Below are positions 16,858 to 25,848 of a DNA stretch of 64,000 nt, piece by piece; the first letter of the stretch is position 1, and the number at the start of each line of letters is the position of its first letter. The notes beneath the pieces were generated by a model. It made no database searches, was not told the DNA's origin, and worked only from the letters and a program-made list of their open reading frames with translations. A program made the translations under genes and the position numbers. Source of the stretch: Halocalculus aciditolerans (lineage in GTDB: Archaea > Halobacteriota > Halobacteria > Halobacteriales > Halobacteriaceae); contig NZ_BMPG01000002.1 in NCBI RefSeq assembly GCF_014647475.1, positions 62,001-126,000 on the forward strand, in the 5' to 3' direction.

Positions 16858-18168
16858 CTACGCTCCGGGTTCGACGCGGTCGAGGGCGAGGACGACGCCG
16901 GCTCCGGCGACGACGAGGCCGCCCGCGAGGGCGAACGTCGTGAAGTACGCGTAGGTGGCGGCGAGCCAGCCGCCGAGGAGGCCGCCGACGCCGCCGGCGA
17001 CCGAGGAGAGCGCGGTGTAGAGGCCGAGCGCCGCGCCCCGGTTCTCGCGGTTCGCGTACCGGGCGACGAGTGAGTTCGCGGTGACGGCGATGACGGCCCA
17101 GGAGACGCCGACGAGCGCGAAGGTGACGCCGACGACGAGGAGGCCGGTCGGCGACGCGCGGAGGCCGTAGCCGGCGGCGGCGACGACGGGGAAGACGAGG
17201 CCGCGGAGGCCGAGCGCGCTCGACTGGAGGACGCGGAGGTCGTAGCGGTCGGCGAGTTCGCCGGCGGCGACGTAACAGACCGCGGAGGCGAGGCTGGAGA
17301 CGACGTAGAGCGCGAAGACGGCGTCGTCGCCGAAGCCGGCGGTCGTGAGGAAGTCGGGGAGCGGCGCGCTGAAGACGGAGAACCCGACGAAGAAGACGGT
17401 GACGGCGGCGAAGTACGCGGCGAGCGGGCGGCTGACGCCCGTGAGGAGCGCGCGCGGGTCGCTGGAGCGGACGATGGAGACGACGCGACCGGGGAGGAGC
17501 GGGGAGAAGACCGCGCGGACGGCGCGCCGGGAGGGCCGCCGGCGGAGGCGGCTGTCGTCCGCCCCTTCGGCGCGCGGGAGCGTTCGCGCCGCGACGAGCG
17601 TGCTGACGGCGACGACGACGGTGGCGACGCCGAGGAGCGAGCGCTGGACGGCGAGCGAGGAGAGGCGGCCGGCGAGCGCGCTCGTCCAGACCGCGCCGAG
17701 CACGAGGCCGCCCGCCCACCCGTAGCCCTGGTACTTGTTCAGGCGGGCGAGGCGGGCGTTCCACCGGCGTTCGGGGACGTCGGCGAGCGCGAGCGTCGTG
17801 AGGACGGGCGTGACGCCGGCGACGGCGAACCAGAGCGCGGCGTCGACGAGGACGACGGCCGGAACAGTGTGTAAGAAGGGGAGGGCGGCGAGCGCGGCGG
17901 CGACGCCGAGGAAGCCGGCGAGAACGAGGCGGCGGTGGTTGCCGAGGCGGTCGACGACGGGGCCGACGACGACGGCGCTCGGGGCCATCGCGATGGACGT
18001 GGCGAACCAGAGGACGCCGAGCGCGAACGCGTCGCCGCCGAGCTGGACGACGTAGAGGGGGACGAGGAGGGAGGCGACGCCGATGGCGACGTTCGCGCCG
18101 GCCCACGCGTAGAGCCACGCGTCGGCGGGCGCGTCCGTGGCGGTCGCTCCGGGGGGTGAGTCGCTCAC
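16858..18168 (-). CDS. major facilitator superfamily transporter
   Basis: 436 residues, about 12 transmembrane helices, with an MFS motif A-like loop after helix 2 (PVVDRLGNHRRLVLAG) and a long central cytoplasmic loop. The start is the GTG at 18168 (VSDSPPGATATDAPADAW); a longer frame would add 26 residues of poor composition overlapping the divergent menA promoter. Substrate is unknown. It breaks the men locus: it runs on the opposite strand between menB and menA. Confidence 0.78.
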   Translation of the reverse strand: MSDSPPGATATDAPADAWLYAWAGANVAIGVASLLVPLYVVQLGGDAFALGVLWFATSIAMAPSAVVVGPVVDRLGNHRRLVLAGFLGVAAALAALPFLHTVPAVVLVDAALWFAVAGVTPVLTTLALADVPERRWNARLARLNKYQGYGWAGGLVLGAVWTSALAGRLSSLAVQRSLLGVATVVVAVSTLVAARTLPRAEGADDSRLRRRPSRRAVRAVFSPLLPGRVVSIVRSSDPRALLTGVSRPLAAYFAAVTVFFVGFSVFSAPLPDFLTTAGFGDDAVFALYVVSSLASAVCYVAAGELADRYDLRVLQSSALGLRGLVFPVVAAAGYGLRASPTGLLVVGVTFALVGVSWAVIAVTANSLVARYANRENRGAALGLYTALSSVAGGVGGLLGGWLAATYAYFTTFALAGGLVVAGAGVVLALDRVEPGA

Positions 18169-18260
18169 GGCACAGTGGTCCGCCCGGCGGCCTGAAAAGC
18201 CCACCGGGTGGCGTTCCCGGAACCACAGGCGCTTTCCTCTCGCCACGCGAACTCCCGGTC

Positions 18261-19202
18261 ATGTCTGATTCGGCGGAAATCTCCCGGACGCAGGCGTGGG
18301 TGATGGCGGCGCGCCCGCACACGCTCCCCGCGGCGTCGTCGCCGGTGCTCGTCGGCGTCGGGCTGGCGCTCGGCCTCGGCGTCTTCGAGCCCCTGCCGGC
18401 GGTCGCGGCGCTCGTCGGCGCGCTCCTCATCCAGGTCGGCACGAACTTCGCGAACGACTACTACGACGCGGAGAAGGGCGCGGACACCGAGGAGCGCGAG
18501 GGGTTCACGCGCGTCACGCAGGCCGGACTCATCCCCGCGCAGACCGTGAAACGCGCGATGTACGCGACCTTCCTCGCGTCGGTCGTCGTCGGCCTCTACC
18601 TCGTCGCCGTCGGCGGCGTTCCCATCCTCGTCATCGGCGTGCTGAGCATTCTCTCCGGTATCGCGTACACGGGCGGGCCGTACCCGCTCGGCTACCACGG
18701 CCTCGGCGACGTCTTCGTCTTCGTCTTCTTCGGGGTCGTCGCCGTCGTCGGGACCGTCTACGTGCAGGCTGCGGCCGCGGCGGCCGGCGTCTTCCCCGTC
18801 GCGCCGCCCGCGGGGACGCTCCCGACCGCGGCGTTCGCCGCGAGCGTCGCTGTCGGCACGCTCAACACCGCCATTCTCGTCGTGAACAACCTCCGCGACG
18901 TCGACACGGACCGGAAAGCGGGGAAGAACACGCTCGCCGTGCGGTTCGGCCGCACCGGCGCGCGCGCCGAGTACGTCCTCCTGCTCGTCGTCGCTTACCT
19001 CGTGCCCGTCTACTTCTTCGTCTCCCGCGCGGGGTGGGACGCCGCCGTCCTCCTCCCGCTCTTGACGCTCCCGCTCGCCGCGACGGTGACGCGGACCGTC
19101 CTCCGGTACGACGACGGCGAGCACCTCGACCCCGCGCTCTCGACGACGGGGAAACTCCTCTTCGCGTTCGCGGCGCTCTTCGCGGTCGGACTCGCGCTAT
19201 GA
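18261..19202 (+). CDS. menA: 1,4-dihydroxy-2-naphthoate polyprenyltransferase
   Basis: Attaches the isoprenoid side chain to DHNA in the membrane. 313 residues, eight to nine transmembrane helices, with the UbiA-family Asp motifs NDYYDAEKGAD (NDxxDxxxD type) and the second motif NNLRDVDTDRKAGKNTLAVRFG. The start MSDSAEISRTQAW at 18261 fits the family; the longer frame upstream is promoter. It overlaps menC by 4 nt (ATGA), so the two are co-translated. Confidence 0.92.
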   Translation: MSDSAEISRTQAWVMAARPHTLPAASSPVLVGVGLALGLGVFEPLPAVAALVGALLIQVGTNFANDYYDAEKGADTEEREGFTRVTQAGLIPAQTVKRAMYATFLASVVVGLYLVAVGGVPILVIGVLSILSGIAYTGGPYPLGYHGLGDVFVFVFFGVVAVVGTVYVQAAAAAAGVFPVAPPAGTLPTAAFAASVAVGTLNTAILVVNNLRDVDTDRKAGKNTLAVRFGRTGARAEYVLLLVVAYLVPVYFFVSRAGWDAAVLLPLLTLPLAATVTRTVLRYDDGEHLDPALSTTGKLLFAFAALFAVGLAL

Positions 19203-20194
19203 GCGTCGAGGCGTTCGCGCTCCCGCTCGCTACCCCGCTCGAAACCGCCGCCGGCCGCATCGAGGAGCGCGAGGGATTTCTCTTCGCGGCGCGCGGCGGG
19301 ACGGGCGAGGCGACGCCGCTCCCCGGCTGGACGGAGTCACTGGCCGCCTGCGAGCGCGCGCTCCGCGACGCCGACGAGAAAGAACGCTGGTCGGCGGCGC
19401 TCGCCGCCTGCGAGGGTGCGCCGGCGGCCCGGCACGCCGTCAGTCAGGCGTGCCTCGACGCGCGAGCGCGGGCCGCCGACCGGCCGCTCTACCGGGAGCT
19501 CGGCGGCGAGCGCGAGTGCGAGCGCGTCCCGGTGAACGCGACCGTCGGCGACGCGGACGTCGAAGGGACGCTGAGCGCCGTCGAGACAGCGGTCCACGCC
19601 GGCTTCGAGACAGTGAAAGTGAAAGTCGGCGCGCGGGCCGTGGCGGCGGACGCCGACCGGCTGGACGCAGTCCGGAGCGCGTATCCGCGCCTCGAACTGC
19701 GCGCGGACGCGAACGCCGCGTGGGACGAAGCGGAAGCGCGCGCGTTCCTCGACGCGACGAGCGGACTGGACCTCGCGTACGTCGAACAGCCCGTTCCGGG
19801 CGTCGACGCGCTCGCCCGACTCACGAGTGTGGGGCCCGTGGCGGCGGACGAATCCGTCGTCGACGCCGGCGTCGACGCCTGCCTCGACGCGGGCGTGGCG
19901 GCGGTCGTGCTGAAGCCGATGGCGCTCGGCGGGCTCGACCGCGCGCGGGACGCCGCGTTCGCCGCGCTCGACGCGGGCGTGACGCCCGTCGTGTCGAACA
20001 CCGTCGACGCCGCGTACGCGCGTTCCGGCGCGGTGCATCTCGCAGCGAGCCTCCCGGACCCCGCGCCCGCCGGCCTCGCGACGGGCGGCCGGTTCGCGCG
20101 CGACCTCGTCCCCGACGCGACACCTGTCAGGAACGGATACATAGCCGTCCCGAGGGGAAACGGACATGCCATCGGGGGTTCTGCGGGCGAGTGA
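19199..20194 (+). CDS. menC: o-succinylbenzoate synthase
   Basis: Enolase-superfamily dehydratase converting SHCHC to o-succinylbenzoate. 331 residues. The catalytic set is present: K-x-K in ETVKVKVGA, metal ligands Asp in LRADANAAW, Glu in AYVEQPV and Asp in AADESV, and the second Lys in VVLKPMALGG. It begins inside menA (ATGA overlap) and its TGA overlaps the ATG of menE, so menA-menC-menE are one tightly coupled operon. The N-terminal capping domain is short. Confidence 0.9.
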   Translation: MSVEAFALPLATPLETAAGRIEEREGFLFAARGGTGEATPLPGWTESLAACERALRDADEKERWSAALAACEGAPAARHAVSQACLDARARAADRPLYRELGGERECERVPVNATVGDADVEGTLSAVETAVHAGFETVKVKVGARAVAADADRLDAVRSAYPRLELRADANAAWDEAEARAFLDATSGLDLAYVEQPVPGVDALARLTSVGPVAADESVVDAGVDACLDAGVAAVVLKPMALGGLDRARDAAFAALDAGVTPVVSNTVDAAYARSGAVHLAASLPDPAPAGLATGGRFARDLVPDATPVRNGYIAVPRGNGHAIGGSAGE

Positions 20195-21681
20195 TGCGAG
20201 ACTGGCTCTCCCACCGCGTCCGGTCCTCCCCCGGAGCGCTCGCGCTCGTCGCCGCCCCGACCGGCCGGGAGTGGACGTACGCCGAACTCGACGCCGCCGT
20301 CGACCGCACCGCCGGGCAGCTCGCCGCGCTCGGCGTCACCGCCGACGACCACGTCGGCGTCCTGATGGAGACGCGGCCGGCGTTCGTCCGCCTCGTCTTC
20401 GCCTGCCAGCGCCTCGGCGCGACGCTCGTCCCGCTGAACGCGCGGCTCGCGCCGTCGGAGCTGATGGCGCAGCGCGCGACCGCAGACCTCATCGCGCTCG
20501 TCTGCGAGGCGGAGACTGAGCCGGACGCCCTCACGACCGCCGAAACCGTGCCCGTCGTCTCCGTCGACAAACCCCAGTCCCCGCAGGTCGCGTGGCTCCC
20601 CGACGAACCCGTCGAGGACGTCACGCTCGCCGAGTGGGACACCGACGACACGATGGCGCTCATGTTCACGTCCGGGACGACCGGAACCCCGAAGGCCGTT
20701 CGCCTGACGCCCGGGAACTTCTACGCCGCCGCCACCGCCTCCGCGTTCCGCCTCGGCCTCGACGAGGCCGACGCCTGGCTCGACCCGCTCTCGATGTACC
20801 ACATGGGCGGGCTCTCCGTCCCGCTCCGCGCGACGCTCTACGGGACGACGACCGTCCTGACGAACGGCTTCGAGGCCGAACGCGTGTTCGAGGCGCTCCA
20901 CGAGTACGAGCCGACGGGCGTGAGCCTCGTCCCGACGATGCTCCGCCGCCTCCTCCAGCAGGGCGACCTCCCCGACTCCCTCCGCTTTGCGCTCGTCGGC
21001 GGCGCGCCGACCCCGCGCGGCCTCGCCGCCGACGCCGTCGACCGCGGCGTCCCCATCCACGTCAGCTACGGGATGACGGAGGCGACGAGTCAGATAACGA
21101 CCGCGACGCCCCCCGAAGTCGACGAGGACAACGGGACCGTCGGCCGCCCGCTCTTCGGCGTCGACGTCACCATCGTGGACGACGACGGCGACCCCGTCGC
21201 GGACGGCGAATCCGGACGCATCGTCGTCGACGGCCCGACCGTCACCCCGGGATACTACGAGAACCCGGAGGCGAACGCGGACGCCTTCACCGACTACGGC
21301 TTCGTCACCGGCGACGTCGGCTACTTCGAGGACGGCCGGCTCTCCGTGCTCAACCGGCGCTCCGACCGCATCGTCTCCGGCGGCGAGAACGTCGAACCCG
21401 GCGAGGTCGTCTCGGTCCTCCGCCGCCACGACGGCGTCGCCGACGCCGCCGTCGTCGGTATCGCCGACCCCGAGTGGGGCGAACGCGTCGCCGCGCTCGT
21501 CGTCCCCGCCGAAGGCCGCGAGCCGACGCGCGAGGAACTGCGCGCGCACTGCGACGCGAACCTCGCCGGCTTCAAACGCCCGCGCACCATCGCGTTCGCG
21601 GACAGCGTTCCTCGCACTGCGTCCGGAACCGTCGACCGCACCGCCGTCCGGGAATCGCTCGCGCGCGCCGCCGACCTATAA
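20194..21681 (+). CDS. menE: o-succinylbenzoate-CoA ligase
   Basis: Acyl-CoA synthetase of the ANL superfamily that activates o-succinylbenzoate with ATP and CoA. 495 residues, with the P-loop-like LMFTSGTTGTPKAVRLT (A3 motif), YGMTEATSQ (A5), VTGDVGYFEDGRLSVLNRRSDRIVSGGENVEPGEV (A7-A8 hinge) and the near-C-terminal SGTVDRTA where the catalytic Lys normally sits as GK(V/I). Here that position reads Ser-Gly-Thr-Val, so the usual A10 Lys is not evident, which is odd. Starts within the menC stop codon. Confidence 0.88.
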   Translation: MRDWLSHRVRSSPGALALVAAPTGREWTYAELDAAVDRTAGQLAALGVTADDHVGVLMETRPAFVRLVFACQRLGATLVPLNARLAPSELMAQRATADLIALVCEAETEPDALTTAETVPVVSVDKPQSPQVAWLPDEPVEDVTLAEWDTDDTMALMFTSGTTGTPKAVRLTPGNFYAAATASAFRLGLDEADAWLDPLSMYHMGGLSVPLRATLYGTTTVLTNGFEAERVFEALHEYEPTGVSLVPTMLRRLLQQGDLPDSLRFALVGGAPTPRGLAADAVDRGVPIHVSYGMTEATSQITTATPPEVDEDNGTVGRPLFGVDVTIVDDDGDPVADGESGRIVVDGPTVTPGYYENPEANADAFTDYGFVTGDVGYFEDGRLSVLNRRSDRIVSGGENVEPGEVVSVLRRHDGVADAAVVGIADPEWGERVAALVVPAEGREPTREELRAHCDANLAGFKRPRTIAFADSVPRTASGTVDRTAVRESLARAADL

Positions 21682-21706
21682 GTCACCGCCGACGGTACGA
21701 GCGGTC

Positions 21707-22399
21707 GTGTGCACGCTCGCCGTCGCCTGGAACGTCTTCGCTGAAACACCCGTGGCCGTCGCCGCGAACCGCGACGAAGCCCTCGGCCGCCCCTCGACGC
21801 CGCCCCGGCTCCGCGAGTGGGGCGACCGCCGCGTGCTCGCCCCCCGCGACGAGGAAGCCGGCGGCACGTGGATGGGCGTCAACGACGCCGGCGTCTTCGT
21901 CGGCATCACGAACCGCTGGGTCGACCTCGACGGGGAGCGCTCCCGCGGCCTCCTCGTCCGCGACTGCCTCGAAGCCGCGAGCGCCGCCGACGCCCGCGAC
22001 CGCGTCGAAACCGCCCTCGAAACCCACTCGTACGCCGGCTTCAACCTCGTGCTCGCCGACGCCGCCGACGCCTACCTCGTCGAGTGGGACGGCAACCTCG
22101 CCGTCACGACGCTCGACCCCGGCGTCCACGTCGTCGTGAACGACCCCGTCGACCAGGCGGAGAAGGCCGACTTCGTCGAGGCCGAACTCGCCGGCGCGGC
22201 GGACGCAGACGACTTCTTCGACCGCGCGCGCCGCGTGCTCACCGACCACGACCACGACGTCTGCGTCCACGGCGACGACTACGGCACGCGCTCCTCCGCC
22301 CTCGTCGCCGTCCACGACGCCGGCGGCGGCGCGGACTGGTGGTTCGCCGACGGCCCCCCGGGCGAGACGCCCTACGAGCGCATAGACAATCAGGTTTAA
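21707..22399 (+). CDS. NRDE family (TANGO2-like) protein
   Basis: 230 residues starting GTG, giving Met-Cys-Thr at the N-terminus; Cys2 is the conserved residue expected at the head of this Ntn-hydrolase-like family. The family name motif appears as AANRDEALGRPS, followed by WMGVNDAGVFVGITNR. TANGO2/NRDE proteins have been linked to heme or lipid handling in eukaryotes; in archaea the role is unknown. Its final codons (GGTTTAAAC) double as the TATA box of the next gene. Confidence 0.8.
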   Translation: MCTLAVAWNVFAETPVAVAANRDEALGRPSTPPRLREWGDRRVLAPRDEEAGGTWMGVNDAGVFVGITNRWVDLDGERSRGLLVRDCLEAASAADARDRVETALETHSYAGFNLVLADAADAYLVEWDGNLAVTTLDPGVHVVVNDPVDQAEKADFVEAELAGAADADDFFDRARRVLTDHDHDVCVHGDDYGTRSSALVAVHDAGGGADWWFADGPPGETPYERIDNQV

Positions 22400-22400
22400 A
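22395..22400 (+). promoter_or_regulatory. TATA box of HTH gene
   Basis: TTTAAA, placed across the stop codon of the NRDE gene and 25-30 nt before the ATG at 22425. The next bases, CGCCGCGCGGAC, match the promoter at 4783 with one mismatch over 18 positions. Confidence 0.55.
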
Positions 22401-22424
22401 CGCCGCGCGGACCCAGTCAGGAAC

Positions 22425-22775
22425 ATGAGCACGGCAGACGAAGACCTCACAGAGGTCGAAGAGCGCGCTATCGCGCTCATCCGCGAGGAGGGCGGCATCT
22501 ACCAGAGCGAGTTCTGGAAAGCCCTCGACGTCGACTCACGGAAGGGGAGTCGCGTCGCGAAGAAACTCGAAGACAAAGGCCTCGTGGCCCGCGAAGACGC
22601 CGTCTACGAAGGCAACACCACGTACTTCATCGAGCCCATCATCGACCCCGCCGACGTCGACTTCTCCCTCCTCGTCGCCGACGAGATGCTCTCCCCGTTC
22701 GTCGGCGAGGAGGAAGTCGACCCGCAGGGCGACGCCTTCAGCCAGTGGATTCTCAACCTCGCGTACGAGGAGTAG
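22425..22775 (+). CDS. HTH transcriptional regulator, MarR/Lrp-like
   Basis: A 116-residue acidic protein. LTEVEERAIALIREEGGIYQSEFWKALDVDSRKGSRVAKKLEDKGLVAREDAVYEGNTTYFI is a winged HTH with a beta hairpin wing. The C-terminal part (SPFVGEEEVDPQGDAFSQWILNLAYEE) is a helix that may dimerise. It is a conserved haloarchaeal single-domain regulator; its targets are unknown. It has its own TATA box and is followed at once by a strong hairpin beginning on its stop codon. Confidence 0.75.
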   Translation: MSTADEDLTEVEERAIALIREEGGIYQSEFWKALDVDSRKGSRVAKKLEDKGLVAREDAVYEGNTTYFIEPIIDPADVDFSLLVADEMLSPFVGEEEVDPQGDAFSQWILNLAYEE

Positions 22776-22812
22776 GTGGTTCGGAGCGCGCCGATGGCGC
22801 GCGAGAACCACC
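22775..22812. terminator. hairpin with GAT loop after HTH gene
   Basis: Outer arms GGTGGTTC/GAACCACC (8 bp), a small internal loop, then inner arms GCGCGCC/GGCGCGC (7 bp) around a GAT loop. It starts on the last base of the TAG stop. There is no T-tract after it, so it may stabilise or process the 3' end and not cause termination by itself. A further CGACCCGC/GCGGGTCG hairpin lies about 30 nt downstream. Confidence 0.55.
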
Positions 22813-22930
22813 AGATACGAGCGCGAGTGTAACGACCCGCGAGTGGGCGGGTCGGACGAGCTGGCCGGTGTAGCCCGTTATTCTGCGGTGTGCTGGGAAG
22901 ACGTTTAGTCGGCGGTGGCGTACGGGAGGC

Positions 22931-24043
22931 ATGGCTCTGGTGGATTCGCTCGGGGTGTGGCTGGCGGGGATGCCGGCGTGGATGGCGGTGGGGACGCTGG
23001 TCGGCGGGTCGTTTCTCGCGGCAGTAGTGGTGAACGAGGTCGGGTTACAGGCGGTCCGGTTCTTGACGCGGCGGACGCGGACGGACCTCGACGACCGCTT
23101 GCTCCGCGAGCTCCGCGTTCCCGTTCCGGTTACGGTCGCCGTCGCGGGCGCGTACGTCGCGCCGTCCGTCGTCGCGCTCGACGCCGGGGTGGGGTTGTCG
23201 CTGCAGGCGGCGGCGTTCACGGTCGCCGTGCTCGTCTGGGCGCGCACCGTCGCGCGCGCCGGGGGCGCGCTCCTCGTGCTGTACGACGAGCGCACGGAGT
23301 CGAACGCGGATTTCGCGCCCATCTTCGCGAACCTCTGGCAGTTCGCGGTCATCCTCGCGGCGATACTCCTCGTCCTCTGGGCGTGGCAGGTCGAAATCAC
23401 GCCGTTCCTCGCGTCCGCCGGCATCGCCGGTATCGCCATCGGCTTTGCGGCGAAGGACACCGTCGCGAACTTCTTCGGCTCCATCGCGCTCTACGTCGAC
23501 AACACCTACAAGGTCGGCGACTACGTCGTTCTCGACACCGGCGTCGCCGGCACGGTTCTTGATATCTCCATTCGCTCCACGCGCTTGCTCACGCGGGATA
23601 ACGTCGTCGTCACCGTTCCGAACTCGGTGTTGAACTCCGCGCAGATCATCAACAACTCCGCGCCCGTGACGAAGACGCGCATCAAGGTGCCCGTCGGCGT
23701 CGCCTACGGGAGCGACCTCGACGTCGTCGAAGCCTGTCTGCTCGACGCCGCCGCGGCCGAAGACCACGTCGCGCGCTCGCCGGAGCCCCGCGTCCGGCTC
23801 CGGGGGTTCGGCGACTCCGGTCTCGACTACGAACTCCTCGCGTGGGTCCGCCACCCGCTCCACGACGCGAAAGCCACGCACGCGCTCAACCGCGCGATCC
23901 ACGACCGCTTCGTCGACGCCGCCGTCGAGATTCCCTTCCCCCAGCGCGACCTCCACGTGCGGACCAGCGACCTCGCGGGCGGTATCGACGCCGCGGACGT
24001 GAGCGCGGACGCCGCCGAGGGCCGCGACTCCCGGATGGCCTGA
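22931..24043 (+). CDS. MscS-type mechanosensitive ion channel
   Basis: 370 residues. Three N-terminal transmembrane helices, the third with the pore-lining Gly/Ala pattern FLASAGIAGIAIGFAAKDTVANFFGSIALYVDNTYKVGDYV, the hallmark of MscS. A cytoplasmic beta domain (TRDNVVVTVPNSVLNSAQIINNSA) and alpha/beta domain follow. It would open on osmotic downshift to release solutes, relevant to a halophile. The C-terminal tail is acidic. It stands alone between the hairpin region and the convergent gatA. Confidence 0.9.
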   Translation: MALVDSLGVWLAGMPAWMAVGTLVGGSFLAAVVVNEVGLQAVRFLTRRTRTDLDDRLLRELRVPVPVTVAVAGAYVAPSVVALDAGVGLSLQAAAFTVAVLVWARTVARAGGALLVLYDERTESNADFAPIFANLWQFAVILAAILLVLWAWQVEITPFLASAGIAGIAIGFAAKDTVANFFGSIALYVDNTYKVGDYVVLDTGVAGTVLDISIRSTRLLTRDNVVVTVPNSVLNSAQIINNSAPVTKTRIKVPVGVAYGSDLDVVEACLLDAAAAEDHVARSPEPRVRLRGFGDSGLDYELLAWVRHPLHDAKATHALNRAIHDRFVDAAVEIPFPQRDLHVRTSDLAGGIDAADVSADAAEGRDSRMA

Positions 24044-24120
24044 ACGCGCGACCCGAAGCGGTCGAGAACCAGAACATCGGGAACAGACCGCCGATACCGC
24101 CGGAGAATACGTCCAGCCGC

Positions 24121-25392
24121 TCAGGCGAGGAGGCTGCCGGCGCGGATGGCGGTCTCCTCGTCGAGGCTGGGGGCGACGAGCTGGAGGCCGACGGGGAGGC
24201 CGTCGGCGTCGCCGGCGGGGACGCTGATGGCGGGGAGGTTCGCGAGGTTCGCGGGGACGGTGTTCGCGTCCGCGAGATACATCGTGAGGGGGTCGTCGAG
24301 GCTCTCGCCGAGCTTCGGCGGGAGAATCGGCATCGTGGGGGAGGCGACGAGGTCAACGTCTTCGAAGGTCTCGTCGAAGTCCTGTTGGACCCACGCGCGG
24401 GCTTCCTGGGCCTGCTTGTAGTATTTGTCGTGGTAGCCGGCGGAGAGCGCGTACGTCCCGAGGAGGATGCGGCGTTTGACCTCGGGGCCGAAGTTCTCCT
24501 CGCGAGTTTCGGCGAAGGACTCGTTCCAGTTACCCTCGTAGCCGCCGGATTCGCCGTATCGCACGCCGTCGAAGCGCGCGAGGTTCGAGGACGCCTCCGA
24601 CATCGCGATGACGTAGTAGGCGGCGACGCCGTACTCAACCGAGGGGAGGCTGACTTCCTTGACCTCCGCGCCGGCGTCCCGGTATTCGTCGAGCGCGTCC
24701 TCGAACACCGATTTCACTTCCTCCTCGGCGTCCTCGACGAGCTCGGTGGGGACGCCGATGGTGAGGCCGTCGACGTCGCCGTCCGCCGCCGCGGCGTAGT
24801 CCGATTCAGCGCCGGCGTCGAGGGTCGTGCCGTCGTTCTCGTCCGGGCCCGCGATGACGTCGAGGAGGCCGGCAGCGTCCTCGACCGTGTTCGCTAGGGG
24901 TCCGATCTGTTCGAGGCTGTTCGCGTACGCGACGAGGCCGTAGCGGGAGACGAGTCCGTAGGTCGGCTTGATGCCGACGACGCCGCAGAAGGCGGCGGGC
25001 GCGCGAATAGACCCCCCAGTATCGCTGCCGAGCGCGAGGTCGGCGTCGCCGGCCGCGACCGCCGCCGCGCTCCCACCAGAGGAGCCGCCGGGAACGCGCT
25101 CCGGGTCGACGGGGTTCTCCGTCGCGCCGAACGCGGAGGTCTCCGTGGTCGTTCCCATCCCGAACTCGTCCATGTTCGCCTTCCCGACGATGTCCGCGCC
25201 CGCGTCACGCAGGCGCTCGACCACGGTGGCGTCGTAGGGCGGGACGTACGCTTCGAGCATCGCGGACCCGCAGGTCGTCGGGACGCCCTCGGTGCTGATG
25301 TTGTCCTTCACGGCGACCGTCTTTCCGGCGAGCGGGCCGTCGTCGTCGCCCTCGATGGTCGCCTCGGTGATGAACGCGTTGTGCTCCGACAT
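24121..25392 (-). CDS. gatA: aspartyl/glutamyl-tRNA amidotransferase subunit A
   Basis: Amidase of the GatCAB complex that converts misacylated Asp-tRNA(Asn) (or Glu-tRNA(Gln)) to the amide; haloarchaea use GatDE for glutamine, so the Asn route is more likely. 423 residues. The Ser-cisSer-Lys catalytic triad is present: Lys29 in KTVAVKDN, Ser104 in PGGSSGGSAA and Ser128 in GSDTGGSIRAPAAFCG. The protein is somewhat shorter than bacterial GatA at the N-terminus. Its ATG follows the gatC stop without a gap, so gatCA are one operon. gatB is not in this window. Confidence 0.93.
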   Translation of the reverse strand: MSEHNAFITEATIEGDDDGPLAGKTVAVKDNISTEGVPTTCGSAMLEAYVPPYDATVVERLRDAGADIVGKANMDEFGMGTTTETSAFGATENPVDPERVPGGSSGGSAAAVAAGDADLALGSDTGGSIRAPAAFCGVVGIKPTYGLVSRYGLVAYANSLEQIGPLANTVEDAAGLLDVIAGPDENDGTTLDAGAESDYAAAADGDVDGLTIGVPTELVEDAEEEVKSVFEDALDEYRDAGAEVKEVSLPSVEYGVAAYYVIAMSEASSNLARFDGVRYGESGGYEGNWNESFAETREENFGPEVKRRILLGTYALSAGYHDKYYKQAQEARAWVQQDFDETFEDVDLVASPTMPILPPKLGESLDDPLTMYLADANTVPANLANLPAISVPAGDADGLPVGLQLVAPSLDEETAIRAGSLLA

Positions 25393-25671
25393 CTACGACA
25401 CCTTCGGCCCCTTGAAGAAGCCGTCTTCGGTCTCGGGGGCGTTCTCCAGCGCTTCCTCGCGGTCGAGGGACTCCTCGACCTCGTCCGGGCGCATGACGTT
25501 CACGAGGTCGGGTTCCGCCTCCACCTCGGGGACGTCGTCCAGCGCGTCGAAGTACGCGAGCACGTCACCGAACTGCTCGGTGAACTCGTCCACCTCCTCG
25601 TCGTCCAGTCCGACACGCGCCAACTCGGCGACGTGACGGACGTCTCCTGCGTCGACGTCGGATTCGCTCAT
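25393..25671 (-). CDS. gatC: aspartyl/glutamyl-tRNA amidotransferase subunit C
   Basis: A 92-residue acidic helical protein that wraps around GatA. VRHVAELARVGLDDEEVDEFTEQFGDVLAYFDALDDV is the typical GatC N-terminal helix pair, and the tail ends NAPETEDGFFKGPKVS, matching the family's ...APxxxxGxFxVPxV ending. The start at 25671 (MSESDVDAGDVRHVAELA) fits; a longer frame extends into the divergent promoter. TAG is directly followed by gatA's ATG. Confidence 0.92.
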   Translation of the reverse strand: MSESDVDAGDVRHVAELARVGLDDEEVDEFTEQFGDVLAYFDALDDVPEVEAEPDLVNVMRPDEVEESLDREEALENAPETEDGFFKGPKVS

Positions 25672-25848
25672 ACGCGAAGTGAACGGGGATTCGTCGGTAA
25701 GCGTTTCGATACCCGGGAAGTCCGCCGAACGCCGCCTCGACCGTGGCAACCGCTCACACCATCGGTCATAAGCCTTTTCATACTCCGGTCCGACTATTAC
25801 GTGTATTGGTCGCCGGGACAACCACAGAATCGGTCCCACCCTTTCACT

